A stretch of 64,000 nucleotides of DNA from Curvibacter sp. PD_MW3 (lineage in GTDB: Bacteria > Pseudomonadota > Gammaproteobacteria > Burkholderiales > Burkholderiaceae_C): NCBI GenBank assembly GCA_002633085.1, contig NSIV01000002.1, forward strand, positions 41,602-105,601, written 5' to 3'. Both the position numbers and the translations under genes were made by a program. Positions 9,198 to 17,085 of this stretch are shown piece after piece; within the stretch, counting starts at the first letter, position 1; each line of letters opens with the position of its first letter. Below the pieces are notes generated by a model. It was not told the DNA's origin. It worked only from the letters and a program-made list of their open reading frames with translations, and did no database searches.

Positions 9198-10670
9198 TTA
9201 TTTCTGCACGGTGTGGGCGGCCGTCACGGCAGCGCTCCGAAAGCTGTCGCCGTCGCTGCTGGCCTCCGCTTGAAAGCCACCGCCCAGGGCACGCAACAGC
9301 GCCACCTGGGTATCCAGCGCGCGTGCGGACAGATCCACTGCTTGGCGACGCTGGGCCAGCACGGCGGTCTCCGCGCTCAGAACATTCAGGTAATTGCCCA
9401 GTCCGGCCTCATAGCGTTGCACGGCAATCGCGTAGGCGCTCTCCGCGGCCTGCTGCGCGGCGCGCTGCTCGGTCTGCTGACGCGCGATCGACTGCATGGA
9501 GGCCACTTGGTCCGCCACATCGCGCACGGCGTCGATCACGGTTGCGTTGTAGCTCTCGATGGCGGCATCCAGATCAGCCGTCTTGCCGCGCAGGTTGGCA
9601 CGCAGGCGACCACCATCGAAGAGCGGCAGGCGCAATGCCGGGCCAATGCCCCACTGCTGGCTGTCCGACTGCAACAGACGATCGGTGCCGATGCTGGAAA
9701 AGCCGGCGAAGGCCACCAGGTTGACGTTCGGATAGAACTGGGTCTTCGCATTGACCACATCCTTCATACCAGCCTCGACGCGCCAGCGCGCCGCGACCAC
9801 ATCGGCACGCCGGCCCAGCAGATCAGCCGGAATGACTGGCGAAATTGCTACGTTCTTGATAGCTGTCAGCGCATGTTTTTCAAGGGCCAGGCTTGCATTT
9901 GGCGCGCCAACCAGTGCCGCCAGCGCATGCTGCGTGAGCGCTGCCTGTTCCTGCAATGCCTCGATCTGCTGGCGCGCTTCGGGCAAGCCACCCTCGCTTT
10001 GCCGCAGTTCGAGTTGGGTGTCGAGTCCCGCCTCCACGCGCTGGCGCACCAGGCGCAGCGTCTCTTCGCGCTGGCTCAACGTGCGCTGAGCCACCGTCAG
10101 CTGCTCCTGCAGACGCTGCCACTGGAAGTAGCTGCGCGCCACATTGCTCGCCAGCAGCACACGTGCGGCCTGGGCATCGGCCTGTGCGGCCTGGGCGCTG
10201 CCCAGCGCCGCGTCGAGGGCCGCACGGTTCTTGCCAAAGAAGTCCAACTCCCAACTGGCGCCAAGCTGCAAGGTGCCGGTGTCCTGGATGGAGCCGGCCA
10301 ACGGCGCCGGCACGGCACCCGTCTTGGTGTAGCGCTGGTGCGTGAGATCGAGCGCGCCGTTGAATTGCGGTCGGCTGGCCGACTCGGTCGTCTCGATCAC
10401 GGCCCGGGCACGCGCCAGACGCGCTTGTGCCAGCTTGAGGTTGGGGTTGCTCTCCAACGCCTGTGCCTCCAGGCGATCGAGCTGCGCGTCACCGAAGGCC
10501 CGCCACCACTGTGCAGCCACGGCCGTACCGGCGTCGCTGCCCGCAAGCCCCAGAGAAGCGGCATCGCGCGGCTTGGCCTGCGGCGTGATGCCCGTGAAAT
10601 TGGCGCAAGCGCCCAAGCTCACCGTGAGCGTGAGCAGCCCCGCACGCAGGGCACGCTGCTTATTCGACAT
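9198..10670 (-). CDS. NodT/OprM-family outer-membrane efflux lipoprotein
   Basis: A 490-residue outer-membrane factor. The N-terminus is a lipoprotein signal ending in the lipobox SLGAC, with the acylated cysteine at residue 22. Two OEP repeats follow (SNPNLKLAQARLARAR and RVEAGLDTQLELRQSEGG types). The gene overlaps the MarR gene by 11 bp and precedes emrA, completing a tripartite pump. Codons around 9842-9894 coincide with a copy of a dispersed repeat, giving the odd stretch LEKHALTAIKNVAISPVIPA between the two repeats; the frame stays open there. Confidence 0.92.
   Translation of the reverse strand: MSNKQRALRAGLLTLTVSLGACANFTGITPQAKPRDAASLGLAGSDAGTAVAAQWWRAFGDAQLDRLEAQALESNPNLKLAQARLARARAVIETTESASRPQFNGALDLTHQRYTKTGAVPAPLAGSIQDTGTLQLGASWELDFFGKNRAALDAALGSAQAAQADAQAARVLLASNVARSYFQWQRLQEQLTVAQRTLSQREETLRLVRQRVEAGLDTQLELRQSEGGLPEARQQIEALQEQAALTQHALAALVGAPNASLALEKHALTAIKNVAISPVIPADLLGRRADVVAARWRVEAGMKDVVNAKTQFYPNVNLVAFAGFSSIGTDRLLQSDSQQWGIGPALRLPLFDGGRLRANLRGKTADLDAAIESYNATVIDAVRDVADQVASMQSIARQQTEQRAAQQAAESAYAIAVQRYEAGLGNYLNVLSAETAVLAQRRQAVDLSARALDTQVALLRALGGGFQAEASSDGDSFRSAAVTAAHTVQK
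9842..9894 (-). repeat. dispersed repeat copy inside the outer-membrane factor gene
   Basis: Read on the minus strand this segment contains GGCCCTTGAAAAACATGCGC followed by AGCTATCAAGAACGTAGCAA. It resembles the segments at 12311-12372, 32461-32524, 53943-53990 and 62682-62735 (common core: AGCTATCAA, 4-5 bases, then a TAGCAA-like block). It lies in frame within coding sequence. Confidence 0.55.
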
Positions 10671-11178
10671 GGTTCTCCCTGCTGGCCTGCATGGCCTGTA
10701 CGTTGTTGAGAATGCGGTGCAACATGTCCTTGAGGGCTTGCCACTCCTCCCGTGTGAAGCCGGACAAGGCCGTGTTCTGCACGCGACTCAGCACCTGTGG
10801 CACCACCTTGATGGCTTCGCGCCCCTCGACCGTCGCATCCAGCTTGACCACGCGCCGGTCTTCCGAAGAGCGTTCGCGACGGCACAGGCCTTTGGCCTCC
10901 AGCCGGTCAACCAGTCGTGTCATGGCGCCTGCATCCAGACTGCATTCACGTGCCAGCTCGGCGCCCGTCGTGGCACGGCCGGAGGAGAGCATGAACAACG
11001 GCACCCACTGGGCGTGGGTCAGGCCCTCAGGTTCGAGTTCACGCTCGACCTCCTGCGCCAGCAAAGAGATGATGCGACGCATGAGGTAGCCGACGCTCTC
11101 TTCCGGGGCATAACCGGCCGCCTTGTAGAAGTCGACCGGCCGACCGACCGGGTCCTGGGTGGTGCTTTTGGCATTCAT
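10660..11178 (-). CDS. MarR-family regulator of the efflux operon
   Basis: A 172-residue winged-helix repressor with a MarR core: GLTHAQWVPLFML, ELARECSLDAGAMTRLVDRL as recognition region, and the wing SSEDRRVVKLD. It heads the efflux operon and is a probable autorepressor, like EmrR/MprA in other bacteria. An ATG at 11196 is six codons further upstream, but it lies at the upstream edge of the -10 box of the best promoter, so that transcript would begin after it. I therefore chose the ATG at 11178. Its mRNA would be nearly leaderless, and no ribosome site is visible for either start. Confidence 0.88.
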   Translation of the reverse strand: MNAKSTTQDPVGRPVDFYKAAGYAPEESVGYLMRRIISLLAQEVERELEPEGLTHAQWVPLFMLSSGRATTGAELARECSLDAGAMTRLVDRLEAKGLCRRERSSEDRRVVKLDATVEGREAIKVVPQVLSRVQNTALSGFTREEWQALKDMLHRILNNVQAMQASRENHVE

Positions 11179-11187
11179 AGAGGAGGT

Positions 11188-11217
11188 ATTATTCATTGCC
11201 TAGGCAATTATTGTCAA
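11188..11217 (-). promoter_or_regulatory. sigma-70 promoter of the MarR-efflux operon
   Basis: On the minus strand a perfect TTGACA (11217-11212) is followed after 18 bases by AATAAT (11193-11188), a 5/6 match to the -10 box. The spacer is filled by a perfect palindrome, so a bound MarR dimer would block RNA polymerase. The expected transcript start, about 11180, is within a few bases of the ATG at 11178. Confidence 0.7.
11195..11208. promoter_or_regulatory. MarR operator, perfect 14-bp palindrome
   Basis: ATTGCCTAGGCAAT is its own reverse complement and contains TTGCC-N2-GGCAA, the known form of MarR boxes. It sits between the -35 and -10 boxes of the regulator's own promoter. Confidence 0.72.
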
Positions 11218-11223
11218 GGCTTT

Positions 11224-11239
11224 AATTGACATGGCAATT
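11224..11239. promoter_or_regulatory. second MarR-like operator
   Basis: AATTGACATGGCAATT is palindromic at 14 of 16 positions and matches the first operator in its core (ATTGMC, two bases, GGCAAT). The two centres are 30 bp apart, close to three helical turns. It lies between the efflux operon and the divergent ABC exporter gene and could serve either. Confidence 0.55.
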
Positions 11240-11305
11240 GACCCCACGACAACGGCCTGCGGCAACGCCGGTGTAAGCTGTCCTCAACCCTCTCCACACC
11301 CTTCC

Positions 11306-13081
11306 ATGAACTTAGAGCGCCCCAAAACCAGCAACCCCAAATCCCTCAGCGGCCTGCTGCCTTTTTTGCGTCCTTATCGCGGGCGCATTGCATTGGCCTT
11401 GCTGTTCCTGGTGCTGGCGGCCAGCGCCACGTTGGTGTTTCCGCTCGCATTGCGCAGCCTGATTGATGGTGGCCTGTTGCCGCAGGACCGCGGCGCCCAG
11501 GTGCTGGCCTTGCGCGAGCACTTTGCCTTGCTGTTTGCCGTGGCCGTGGCGCTGGGCGTGTTCTCGGCGCTGCGCTTTTACCTGATGAGCTGGCTGGGCG
11601 AGCGCGTCACGGCTGACGTGCGCAACGCAGTCTATGGCCATGTGCTGCAGCAGAGCCCCGAATTCTTCGAGACCACGCAGACCGGCGAGGTACTGTCGCG
11701 CCTGACGGCCGACACCACCCTGGTGCAGACGGTGGTGGGCTCGTCCTTCTCCATGGGCTTGCGCAGCACGGTCACCGGCGTGGGGGCCCTGCTGATGCTG
11801 GTGTGGACCAACCCTTATGTGATGCTCCAGGTCTTGGGGATGCTGGCGCTGGTGGTGGTGCCCGCGGTGTGGTTCGGCCGCCGGGTGCGGCGTCTGTCGC
11901 GTGCCAGCCAGGACCGGGTGGCCGACTCCAGCGCCATTGCCGCCGAAGTGCTGAATGCCATTCCGGTGGTGCAGAGTTACACCGCCGAGGCACGCGAAGC
12001 AGCACGCTTTGATGCCGCGAGCGAAAGCGCCTTTCGCACCGCCCGGCGTCGCGTGGGGGCCCGCTCGGTGCTGATGGCCTTCATCATCATCGCCACCTCA
12101 GCGGCGCTGCTGTGGGGCCTGTACCAGGGTACGCAGGCGGTGCTGCGCGGCGACATCACGGCTGGCCACTTGGGGCAGACAGTGGTGTACGTGATCATTC
12201 TGGCCGGCGCCTTTGCCGTGCTGGGCGAGGTCTATGGCGAGCTGCTGCGCGCCGCCGGCGCCACCGAGCGACTGATGGAGTTGCTGGGCAGCCGGTCGCC
12301 CATTGCTTCACCCTCAAATCCGACCCCAGACCGCTTATCCAATGCGGGAAGCGCTATCAAAATGGAAGCACTGACATTTCACTACCCGTCGCGGCCGACG
12401 CAGGCCGCGCTGGCCGATTTCACGCTCGATGTGCGGGCGGGCGAAACCGTGGCGCTGGTCGGCCCCAGCGGCGCCGGCAAGAGCACGGTGTTCCAGTTGC
12501 TGCTGCGCTTTTATGACCCGACCACCGGCCGCATTCTGCTCGATGGCGTGCCCATCCCAGATCTGGCCCTGCATGAGCTACGCCAGAACATTGGCATCGT
12601 GCCGCAGGAACCGGTGATCTTCTCCAGCAGTGCACTGGAAAACATCCGCTATGGCCGACCGGATGCGACGGATGCTGAAGTGCACGCGGCAGCGCAGGCG
12701 GCTTTTGCCGATGATTTCATCCGTGCACTGCCCGAGGGCTACGACACCTTTCTGGGCGAACGCGGCGTACGCCTGTCCGGCGGCCAGCGTCAGCGCATTG
12801 CGATTGCGCGCGCCATGCTGAAGAACCCGCCCCTGTTGCTGCTCGACGAGGCCACCAGCGCGCTGGACGCCGAAAGCGAGCGCATGGTCCAGGCGGCACT
12901 GGAGTCCGCCATGCGCGACCGCACCACGCTGGTGATTGCCCACCGGCTGGCCACGGTGCAGCAGGCTGATCACATTGTGGTCATCGACCATGGACGCCTG
13001 GTGGAACAAGGCACCCACGATGCGTTGATCGCCGCCAATGGCGTTTATGCGCGTCTGGCGGCGCTGCAGTTCATGGCTTGA
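11306..13081 (+). CDS. ABC exporter, fused membrane and ATPase domains (MsbA/LmrA type)
   Basis: A 591-residue half-transporter that should work as a homodimer. Residues 15-310 are a six-helix exporter domain (type LLPFLRPYRGRIALALLFLV). The ATPase follows with Walker A GPSGAGKST, signature LSGGQRQR, Walker B LLLLDEATSALD and H-loop IAHRL, all intact. An upstream ATG at 11231 lies within a MarR-like operator and would add 25 poorly structured residues, so I chose 11306. The linker between the domains (12311-12372) contains a dispersed-repeat copy. It is divergent from the MarR-efflux operon and may share its control. Substrate: lipid or drug, not decidable. Confidence 0.88.
   Translation: MNLERPKTSNPKSLSGLLPFLRPYRGRIALALLFLVLAASATLVFPLALRSLIDGGLLPQDRGAQVLALREHFALLFAVAVALGVFSALRFYLMSWLGERVTADVRNAVYGHVLQQSPEFFETTQTGEVLSRLTADTTLVQTVVGSSFSMGLRSTVTGVGALLMLVWTNPYVMLQVLGMLALVVVPAVWFGRRVRRLSRASQDRVADSSAIAAEVLNAIPVVQSYTAEAREAARFDAASESAFRTARRRVGARSVLMAFIIIATSAALLWGLYQGTQAVLRGDITAGHLGQTVVYVIILAGAFAVLGEVYGELLRAAGATERLMELLGSRSPIASPSNPTPDRLSNAGSAIKMEALTFHYPSRPTQAALADFTLDVRAGETVALVGPSGAGKSTVFQLLLRFYDPTTGRILLDGVPIPDLALHELRQNIGIVPQEPVIFSSSALENIRYGRPDATDAEVHAAAQAAFADDFIRALPEGYDTFLGERGVRLSGGQRQRIAIARAMLKNPPLLLLDEATSALDAESERMVQAALESAMRDRTTLVIAHRLATVQQADHIVVIDHGRLVEQGTHDALIAANGVYARLAALQFMA
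12311..12372 (+). repeat. dispersed repeat copy inside the ABC exporter linker
   Basis: The segment contains GCGCTATCAAAATGGAAGCA after a GACCGCTTATCC-type stretch and resembles the copies at 9842, 32461, 53943 and 62682. It encodes the low-complexity linker (ASPSNPTPDRLSNAGSAIK) between membrane and ATPase domains, so the insertion appears to have been tolerated in frame. Confidence 0.55.
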
Positions 13082-13122
13082 GTCCGGACGCGTGACTTGC
13101 TGGTGTCACTTGAAACCCCATT

Positions 13123-13154
13123 TAGTTGCATTGCTAATTAATTAGCAGTATGAT
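13123..13154 (+). promoter_or_regulatory. operator and probable promoter of the second MarR gene
   Basis: TAGTTGCATTGCTAAT (13123-13138) runs into the perfect palindrome GCTAATTAATTAGC (13133-13146). TTGCAT (13126-13131) and TATGAT (13149-13154) lie 17 bases apart and could be the -35 and -10 boxes. The 16-mer recurs with 14/16 identity at 13613, before the tautomerase gene, which argues for one regulator acting at both. Confidence 0.55.
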
Positions 13155-13161
13155 TCGCTTC

Positions 13162-13578
13162 ATGTTTGATCACTGCCTTTATTTCAACACCACCGCACTG
13201 GCCCGGGTGGTTGAAAAGGAATGGGCGAGCGCGTTCAAGCCCTTCGGCCTGACCCCACCGCAGGGCTTCATGCTGCGACTCATTCTGGCCCGGCCCGGTC
13301 TGTCCCAGCACGAACTCGCGACCGAGTTGACCATCTCGCGTCCGACGGCCACACGCTTGCTCGACGGTCTGCAGGCCCTCGGTTTGGTGGAGCGGCGTGA
13401 TTCAAATTTCGACGCACGGCACTGGTCGATCTTCCCCACGGCCGCGGCTGAGAAGATCCATGCGGCACTCAACACGGCCAGCGGCCAGGTCACGCAAAGA
13501 ATCCAGCGCACCGTCGGCAAGGACAACTTTCTTGAGACCGTGGGCAAGGTAAGGGAAGTCTGCTCCGCCCTCAAATGA
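13162..13578 (+). CDS. MarR-family transcriptional regulator
   Basis: A 138-residue winged-helix protein: FGLTPPQGFMLRLIL, helix-turn-helix LSQHELATELTISRPTATRLLDGL, and wing SNFDARHWSIFPT. An ATG four codons upstream (13150) is possible, but it falls in a probable -10 box, and MFDHCLYFNT looks like the natural N-terminus of this subgroup; neither start has a ribosome site. It is followed by a tautomerase gene with the same operator-like sequence, so it probably represses both. The inducer is unknown, perhaps a phenolic or electrophilic compound. Confidence 0.82.
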   Translation: MFDHCLYFNTTALARVVEKEWASAFKPFGLTPPQGFMLRLILARPGLSQHELATELTISRPTATRLLDGLQALGLVERRDSNFDARHWSIFPTAAAEKIHAALNTASGQVTQRIQRTVGKDNFLETVGKVREVCSALK

Positions 13579-13612
13579 GCAGGTCGTTTGGGATCTTTTT
13601 TTAAAATCTAAA

Positions 13613-13628
13613 TAGTTGCATAGCTAAC
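13613..13628 (+). promoter_or_regulatory. operator upstream of the tautomerase gene
   Basis: TAGTTGCATAGCTAAC matches the sequence at 13123-13138 at 14 of 16 positions and has a partial dyad (AGTTGC...GCTAACT). It lies 31 bp before the tautomerase start, where a repressor could block transcription. Confidence 0.5.
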
Positions 13629-13658
13629 TTATTTTCATCCATCTGAAAGGAATGCATC

Positions 13659-14057
13659 ATGCCCATACTCAACGTCAAAGTCAGTCAGCCCGCCAGCGCC
13701 AAGCTCGTACATGACATCTCGGAAACACTGCTGGAGCTCACGACCCGCATCCTGCGCAAACGACGCGATCTGACCTCCATTGCCATCGACTTCGTGCCGC
13801 AGGAAAACTGGGTAGTCGGCGGCTCAACACTGGCCGCACAAGGGCGCAACAGCTTCTACTTCGACATCAAGGTGGTGGACGGTACCAACACCAAGGATGA
13901 GAAGGCACAGTACATCCATGAAAGCTTCGCCGCTTTTGACAAGTTGCTGGGCAACCTGCATCCGGAAAGCTACATCTATGTGCACGACGTGCGGGCCGAA
14001 GCCTATGGGTTTGGCGGGCAAACGCAGGAATACCGCTATATCAAGGCCAAGCCCTGA
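13659..14057 (+). CDS. tautomerase family protein
   Basis: A 132-residue member of the tautomerase/MIF superfamily. The residue after the initiator is proline (MPILNVKVS), the catalytic base of this superfamily once Met is removed. At 132 residues it is twice the 4-oxalocrotonate tautomerase monomer, consistent with a fused or MIF-like form; the C-terminus ends EYRYIKAKP. An AAGGA ribosome site precedes the ATG. It is probably derepressed with the upstream MarR gene. The substrate is not known. Confidence 0.8.
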   Translation: MPILNVKVSQPASAKLVHDISETLLELTTRILRKRRDLTSIAIDFVPQENWVVGGSTLAAQGRNSFYFDIKVVDGTNTKDEKAQYIHESFAAFDKLLGNLHPESYIYVHDVRAEAYGFGGQTQEYRYIKAKP

Positions 14058-14064
14058 ACGGCAG

Positions 14065-14158
14065 ACACGGCAGGCCTTGCGACAGCCGGCGTGGCGAAGC
14101 CAAGAAGACGGCAGCGCCAGACCCGCTGGCTTGCCTCATGGCTTCGCGCCTGCCGTGT
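14065..14158. repeat. nested inverted repeats in a convergent gap
   Basis: ACACGGCAGGC (14065-14075) pairs with GCCTGCCGTGT (14148-14158), and GCGAAGCC (14094-14101) pairs with GGCTTCGC (14140-14147); the two right arms are adjacent. The structure fills the gap between the convergent tautomerase and DUF1178 genes and may act as a two-way terminator, although no T-run is present. Confidence 0.4.
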
Positions 14159-14161
14159 GCT

Positions 14162-14638
14162 CTATTGCAAAGGCCCTTTGAGCGCGTCCGGCAGAGGCAG
14201 GGGCATGACGGTTATGCCTTCGTCGAGCAGCGCTTCGGTTTCCTCGCGCGAGGCCTGGCCGCGAATGCTGCGCTCCTCGGCCTCGCCGTAATGCATCTTG
14301 CGCGCCTCTTCGGCAAAGCGGCCGCCGACGTCTTCCGTTTGCGCCACGATCCGGCGTGCCACCTGCAGCCAAGCCGCCTGCAAGGCTTGTTCCGCGTCAC
14401 CGGCCACCACGTCCTGCTTCTGACCCTGAGGCCCGGTCGGCGGGCTGGACGCAGCATCTTCTGAGCGTGCCGCCCCGAGGTTCAAGCGCGGCGCACTGGG
14501 CAGTTTCGTCACCGATTTGCTGCCGCACAACGGGCACGCCAGCAAACCGCGCGCCACTTGGCCGGCATAGTCTTCTTCGGATGCAAACCAGCCTTCAAAC
14601 CCGTGCCGGGCATCGCACTGGAGATTGAGAACTTTCAT
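14162..14638 (-). CDS. DUF1178 family protein
   Basis: A 158-residue soluble protein of unknown function. It starts MKVLNLQCDARHGFEGWF, typical for DUF1178, and has a second cysteine pair in LLACPLCGS (about residues 38-44), which suggests a zinc-ribbon-like N-terminus. The C-terminal half is charged and helical. A longer frame upstream to 14728 lacks family similarity, so the ATG at 14638 was chosen. It sits 7 bp behind the Nudix gene and is probably the last gene of the nuo-DUF2818-Nudix transcript. Confidence 0.8.
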   Translation of the reverse strand: MKVLNLQCDARHGFEGWFASEEDYAGQVARGLLACPLCGSKSVTKLPSAPRLNLGAARSEDAASSPPTGPQGQKQDVVAGDAEQALQAAWLQVARRIVAQTEDVGGRFAEEARKMHYGEAEERSIRGQASREETEALLDEGITVMPLPLPDALKGPLQ

Positions 14639-14645
14639 CAGGTGA

Positions 14646-15257
14646 TTATCGGCTGACGTCGGCGACCGCTGGCGTCTGCCAGTCCAATCCCCAGACACCG
14701 GCAAGGACGTTTTGCAGCCAGAGCACACCGGTCAGGGTCTTGGCATCCGTCACGCCGCCCTCAAAACACCATGTCAGCAACTCGGCAGGTGTGGCCGTGA
14801 ACACATCGAGGAACTCACCCTCGTCCAGCCGGCGCTCCCCCTGACTCAGGCCCCGTGCAAACCAGACGTCAATGAATTCCGTGGAATACGAAATCACCGG
14901 GTGCAACACGCCGGCGCGCGCCCACTCGGCGGCACGGTAACCGGTTTCTTCCAGCAACTCGCGCTGTGCGCAGGCCAGAATGTCTTCACCGGCATCGAGC
15001 TTGCCTGCGGGAAACTCCACCATGACCTGCTTCACCGGGTAGCGGTACTGGCGCTCCAACACAACCCGCACCTCACCACGCGCATCCTCCAGCAGTGGAA
15101 TGATCATCACGGCACCGGGGTGCACCACATACTCGCGTGTCGCACTGGCCCCATCGGGCAGGCGCACAGTATCGCGGAAGGCATGGAGAAAATGGCCTTT
15201 GAACAGCTCCTGGCTGTCCAGACGGGTTTCGATCAGGTGGCGGTCATCGGACGACAC
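14646..15257 (-). CDS. Nudix hydrolase, ADP-ribose pyrophosphatase type
   Basis: A 203-residue protein with a complete Nudix box, GKLDAGEDILACAQRELLEE followed by TGY. The preceding VVLERQYRYPVKQVMVEFPA resembles ADP-ribose pyrophosphatases, which split ADP-ribose to AMP and ribose 5-phosphate. The start is GTG (15257), supported by a GAGG ribosome site; no in-frame ATG fits. It follows DUF2818 by 8 bp. Placement behind the NADH dehydrogenase genes is consistent with NAD turnover housekeeping, but this is only an inference. Confidence 0.85.
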   Translation of the reverse strand: MSSDDRHLIETRLDSQELFKGHFLHAFRDTVRLPDGASATREYVVHPGAVMIIPLLEDARGEVRVVLERQYRYPVKQVMVEFPAGKLDAGEDILACAQRELLEETGYRAAEWARAGVLHPVISYSTEFIDVWFARGLSQGERRLDEGEFLDVFTATPAELLTWCFEGGVTDAKTLTGVLWLQNVLAGVWGLDWQTPAVADVSR

Positions 15258-15265
15258 CGGAGACC

Positions 15266-15568
15266 TCAGTGGTGCCGCTTGTAGAGATAGCGGTAGACGA
15301 AGCCTGGGAAGGCCAGGGTCAGAAACAGAGTTGCCGTGATGGCATAGAACTCCCAGCCCTGCGGTGCGATCTGACCCGCACGCTGCTCCAGCAACAGCGC
15401 CATGCCGCCCACCAGCAGGTAACAGAACACCAACTCCAAGAGGCGTACCGGCAGGCCTTTGGGCGCTTGCAGCGGCACGACGGCCAGCAGGCGCTGGTTG
15501 ATGAACGGCAGGTTGGCGCCGACCACAGCGGTCAGCACCACGAACCAGACGGCAGCAGTCTGCGACAT
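15266..15568 (-). CDS. DUF2818 family membrane protein
   Basis: A 100-residue protein with three hydrophobic segments (AAVWFVVLTAVVGANLPF, LLELVFCYLLVGGMALLLE, FYAITATLFLTLAFPGFVY). DUF2818 proteins typically lie directly behind nuoN in Burkholderiales; here the gap is 5 bp. The function is unknown, with a possible accessory role in complex I suggested only by this constant position. The ATG at 15568 was preferred over an unconserved upstream extension. Confidence 0.78.
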   Translation of the reverse strand: MSQTAAVWFVVLTAVVGANLPFINQRLLAVVPLQAPKGLPVRLLELVFCYLLVGGMALLLEQRAGQIAPQGWEFYAITATLFLTLAFPGFVYRYLYKRHH

Positions 15569-15573
15569 GAATC

Positions 15574-17061
15574 TCAGGTACCCAGCATCTGCTGGATGGC
15601 CTGGGCGCACAGCGCCATCAGGCCACCAGGCACCAAGCCGAGAACGAGCACCAGCAGGCCGTTGACCGACAGCACAGCGCGCACATCGAACGGTGCGGCC
15701 ACCGTGGAGGCGGTGATGGGCTCGTCAAAGTACATGACCTTGACCACGCGCAGGTAGTAGAAGGCACCGATCAGCGACATGATCACGGCAAACACGGCCA
15801 GGCCGATGTGCAGCGTCTGCCCCGAAGCCACCAGCGCCTGCAGCACGGAAAGCTTGGCATAGAAGCCGACCATGGGCGGAATACCGGCCAACGAGAACAG
15901 GCAGATCGCCATGATCGCGGCGTACAGCGGGCTGCGTTGATTGAGGCCGGCGAAGTCGGCAATCTCTTCACTCTCGAAGCCTTCGCGGGCCAGCAACAGG
16001 ATGACACCGAAGCTCGCCAGCGTGGTCAGCACATAGGTCACGACGTAGAACATCGCCGAGCTGTAGGCATTGGCCGCGGAATAGATGTTGCCGTTGATGA
16101 CGCCCGACATCAGGCCCAGCAAGACAAAGCCCATCTGCGAAATGGTGGAGAACGCCAGCATGCGTTTGAGGTTGGTCTGCATGATCGCAGCCAAGTTACC
16201 CACCAGCAGCGAGGCAATGGCCAACAGCATCAACATCTGCTGCCAGTCGATGGCCAGCGGCAGCATGCCTTCGACCAGCAAGCGGATGACAATGGCAAAG
16301 GCAGCCAGCTTCGGCGCACCGCCGATCATCAGCGTCACGGACGTGGGCGCACCTTGGTAGACATCGGGGATCCACATGTGGAACGGCACCACACCCAGCT
16401 TGAAGGCCAGGCCGGCCACCACGAACACGGTGCCGAACACCAGCACCTGCGGGTTGACACGGCCGGAATTGATGGCACGGAACACGGCGTTCACATCCAG
16501 CGAGCCGGTGGCACCGTAGATCATGGACAAGCCATAAAGCAGGAAGCCGGAAGCCAGCGCGCCGAGCACGAAGTACTTCATGGCGGCTTCGGTGGCGGTG
16601 GCGTTGTCGCGGCGCAGCGCCACCAGGGCATAGCTGGAGAGCGTCAGCAGCTCCAAGCCGAGGTAGATCAGCAGGAAGTTGTTGCCGGAGATCATGATGA
16701 ACATGCCCAGCAAGGACAGCATGCTCAGGGAGAACAGCTCGCCGCCACGCAGCATGTCGCGGTCGGCCGAGTACGGACGCGCATAGACCAGCGAGACCAT
16801 CACGGCAATGGTGGCAAAGAACTTGAGCCAGTTGCCCATGGGGTCGCTCACCACCATGTTGTGCAGGCTGTAAAGGGTGGCACCGCCACTGGCGTACAGG
16901 TACTGCAGCAAAGCCACTGCGCCCAGGGCCATCAGTGTCCAGATGTAGGTACGGGTGCGCTGGCGGCTTTTCACGCCGAGGTCCATCAGCGTGATCAGGC
17001 AGGCCATGGCCAGCAGAATGATTTCCGGATAAACCGCAATCCAGCTGAGTTTGTCTGTCAT
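15574..17061 (-). CDS. nuoN: NADH-quinone oxidoreductase subunit N
   Basis: A 495-residue antiporter-like membrane subunit of complex I, about 14 helices. Typical features are LLIYLGLELLTLSSYALVAL with the conserved glutamate, and the Lys-containing helix TNLKRMLAFSTISQMGF. It is one of three proton-pumping modules (L, M, N) and is the last nuo gene of the operon, 24 bp behind nuoM. Confidence 0.97.
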   Translation of the reverse strand: MTDKLSWIAVYPEIILLAMACLITLMDLGVKSRQRTRTYIWTLMALGAVALLQYLYASGGATLYSLHNMVVSDPMGNWLKFFATIAVMVSLVYARPYSADRDMLRGGELFSLSMLSLLGMFIMISGNNFLLIYLGLELLTLSSYALVALRRDNATATEAAMKYFVLGALASGFLLYGLSMIYGATGSLDVNAVFRAINSGRVNPQVLVFGTVFVVAGLAFKLGVVPFHMWIPDVYQGAPTSVTLMIGGAPKLAAFAIVIRLLVEGMLPLAIDWQQMLMLLAIASLLVGNLAAIMQTNLKRMLAFSTISQMGFVLLGLMSGVINGNIYSAANAYSSAMFYVVTYVLTTLASFGVILLLAREGFESEEIADFAGLNQRSPLYAAIMAICLFSLAGIPPMVGFYAKLSVLQALVASGQTLHIGLAVFAVIMSLIGAFYYLRVVKVMYFDEPITASTVAAPFDVRAVLSVNGLLVLVLGLVPGGLMALCAQAIQQMLGT

Positions 17062-17085
17062 CTTCAGTCTTTCAATTCGGTTTGA

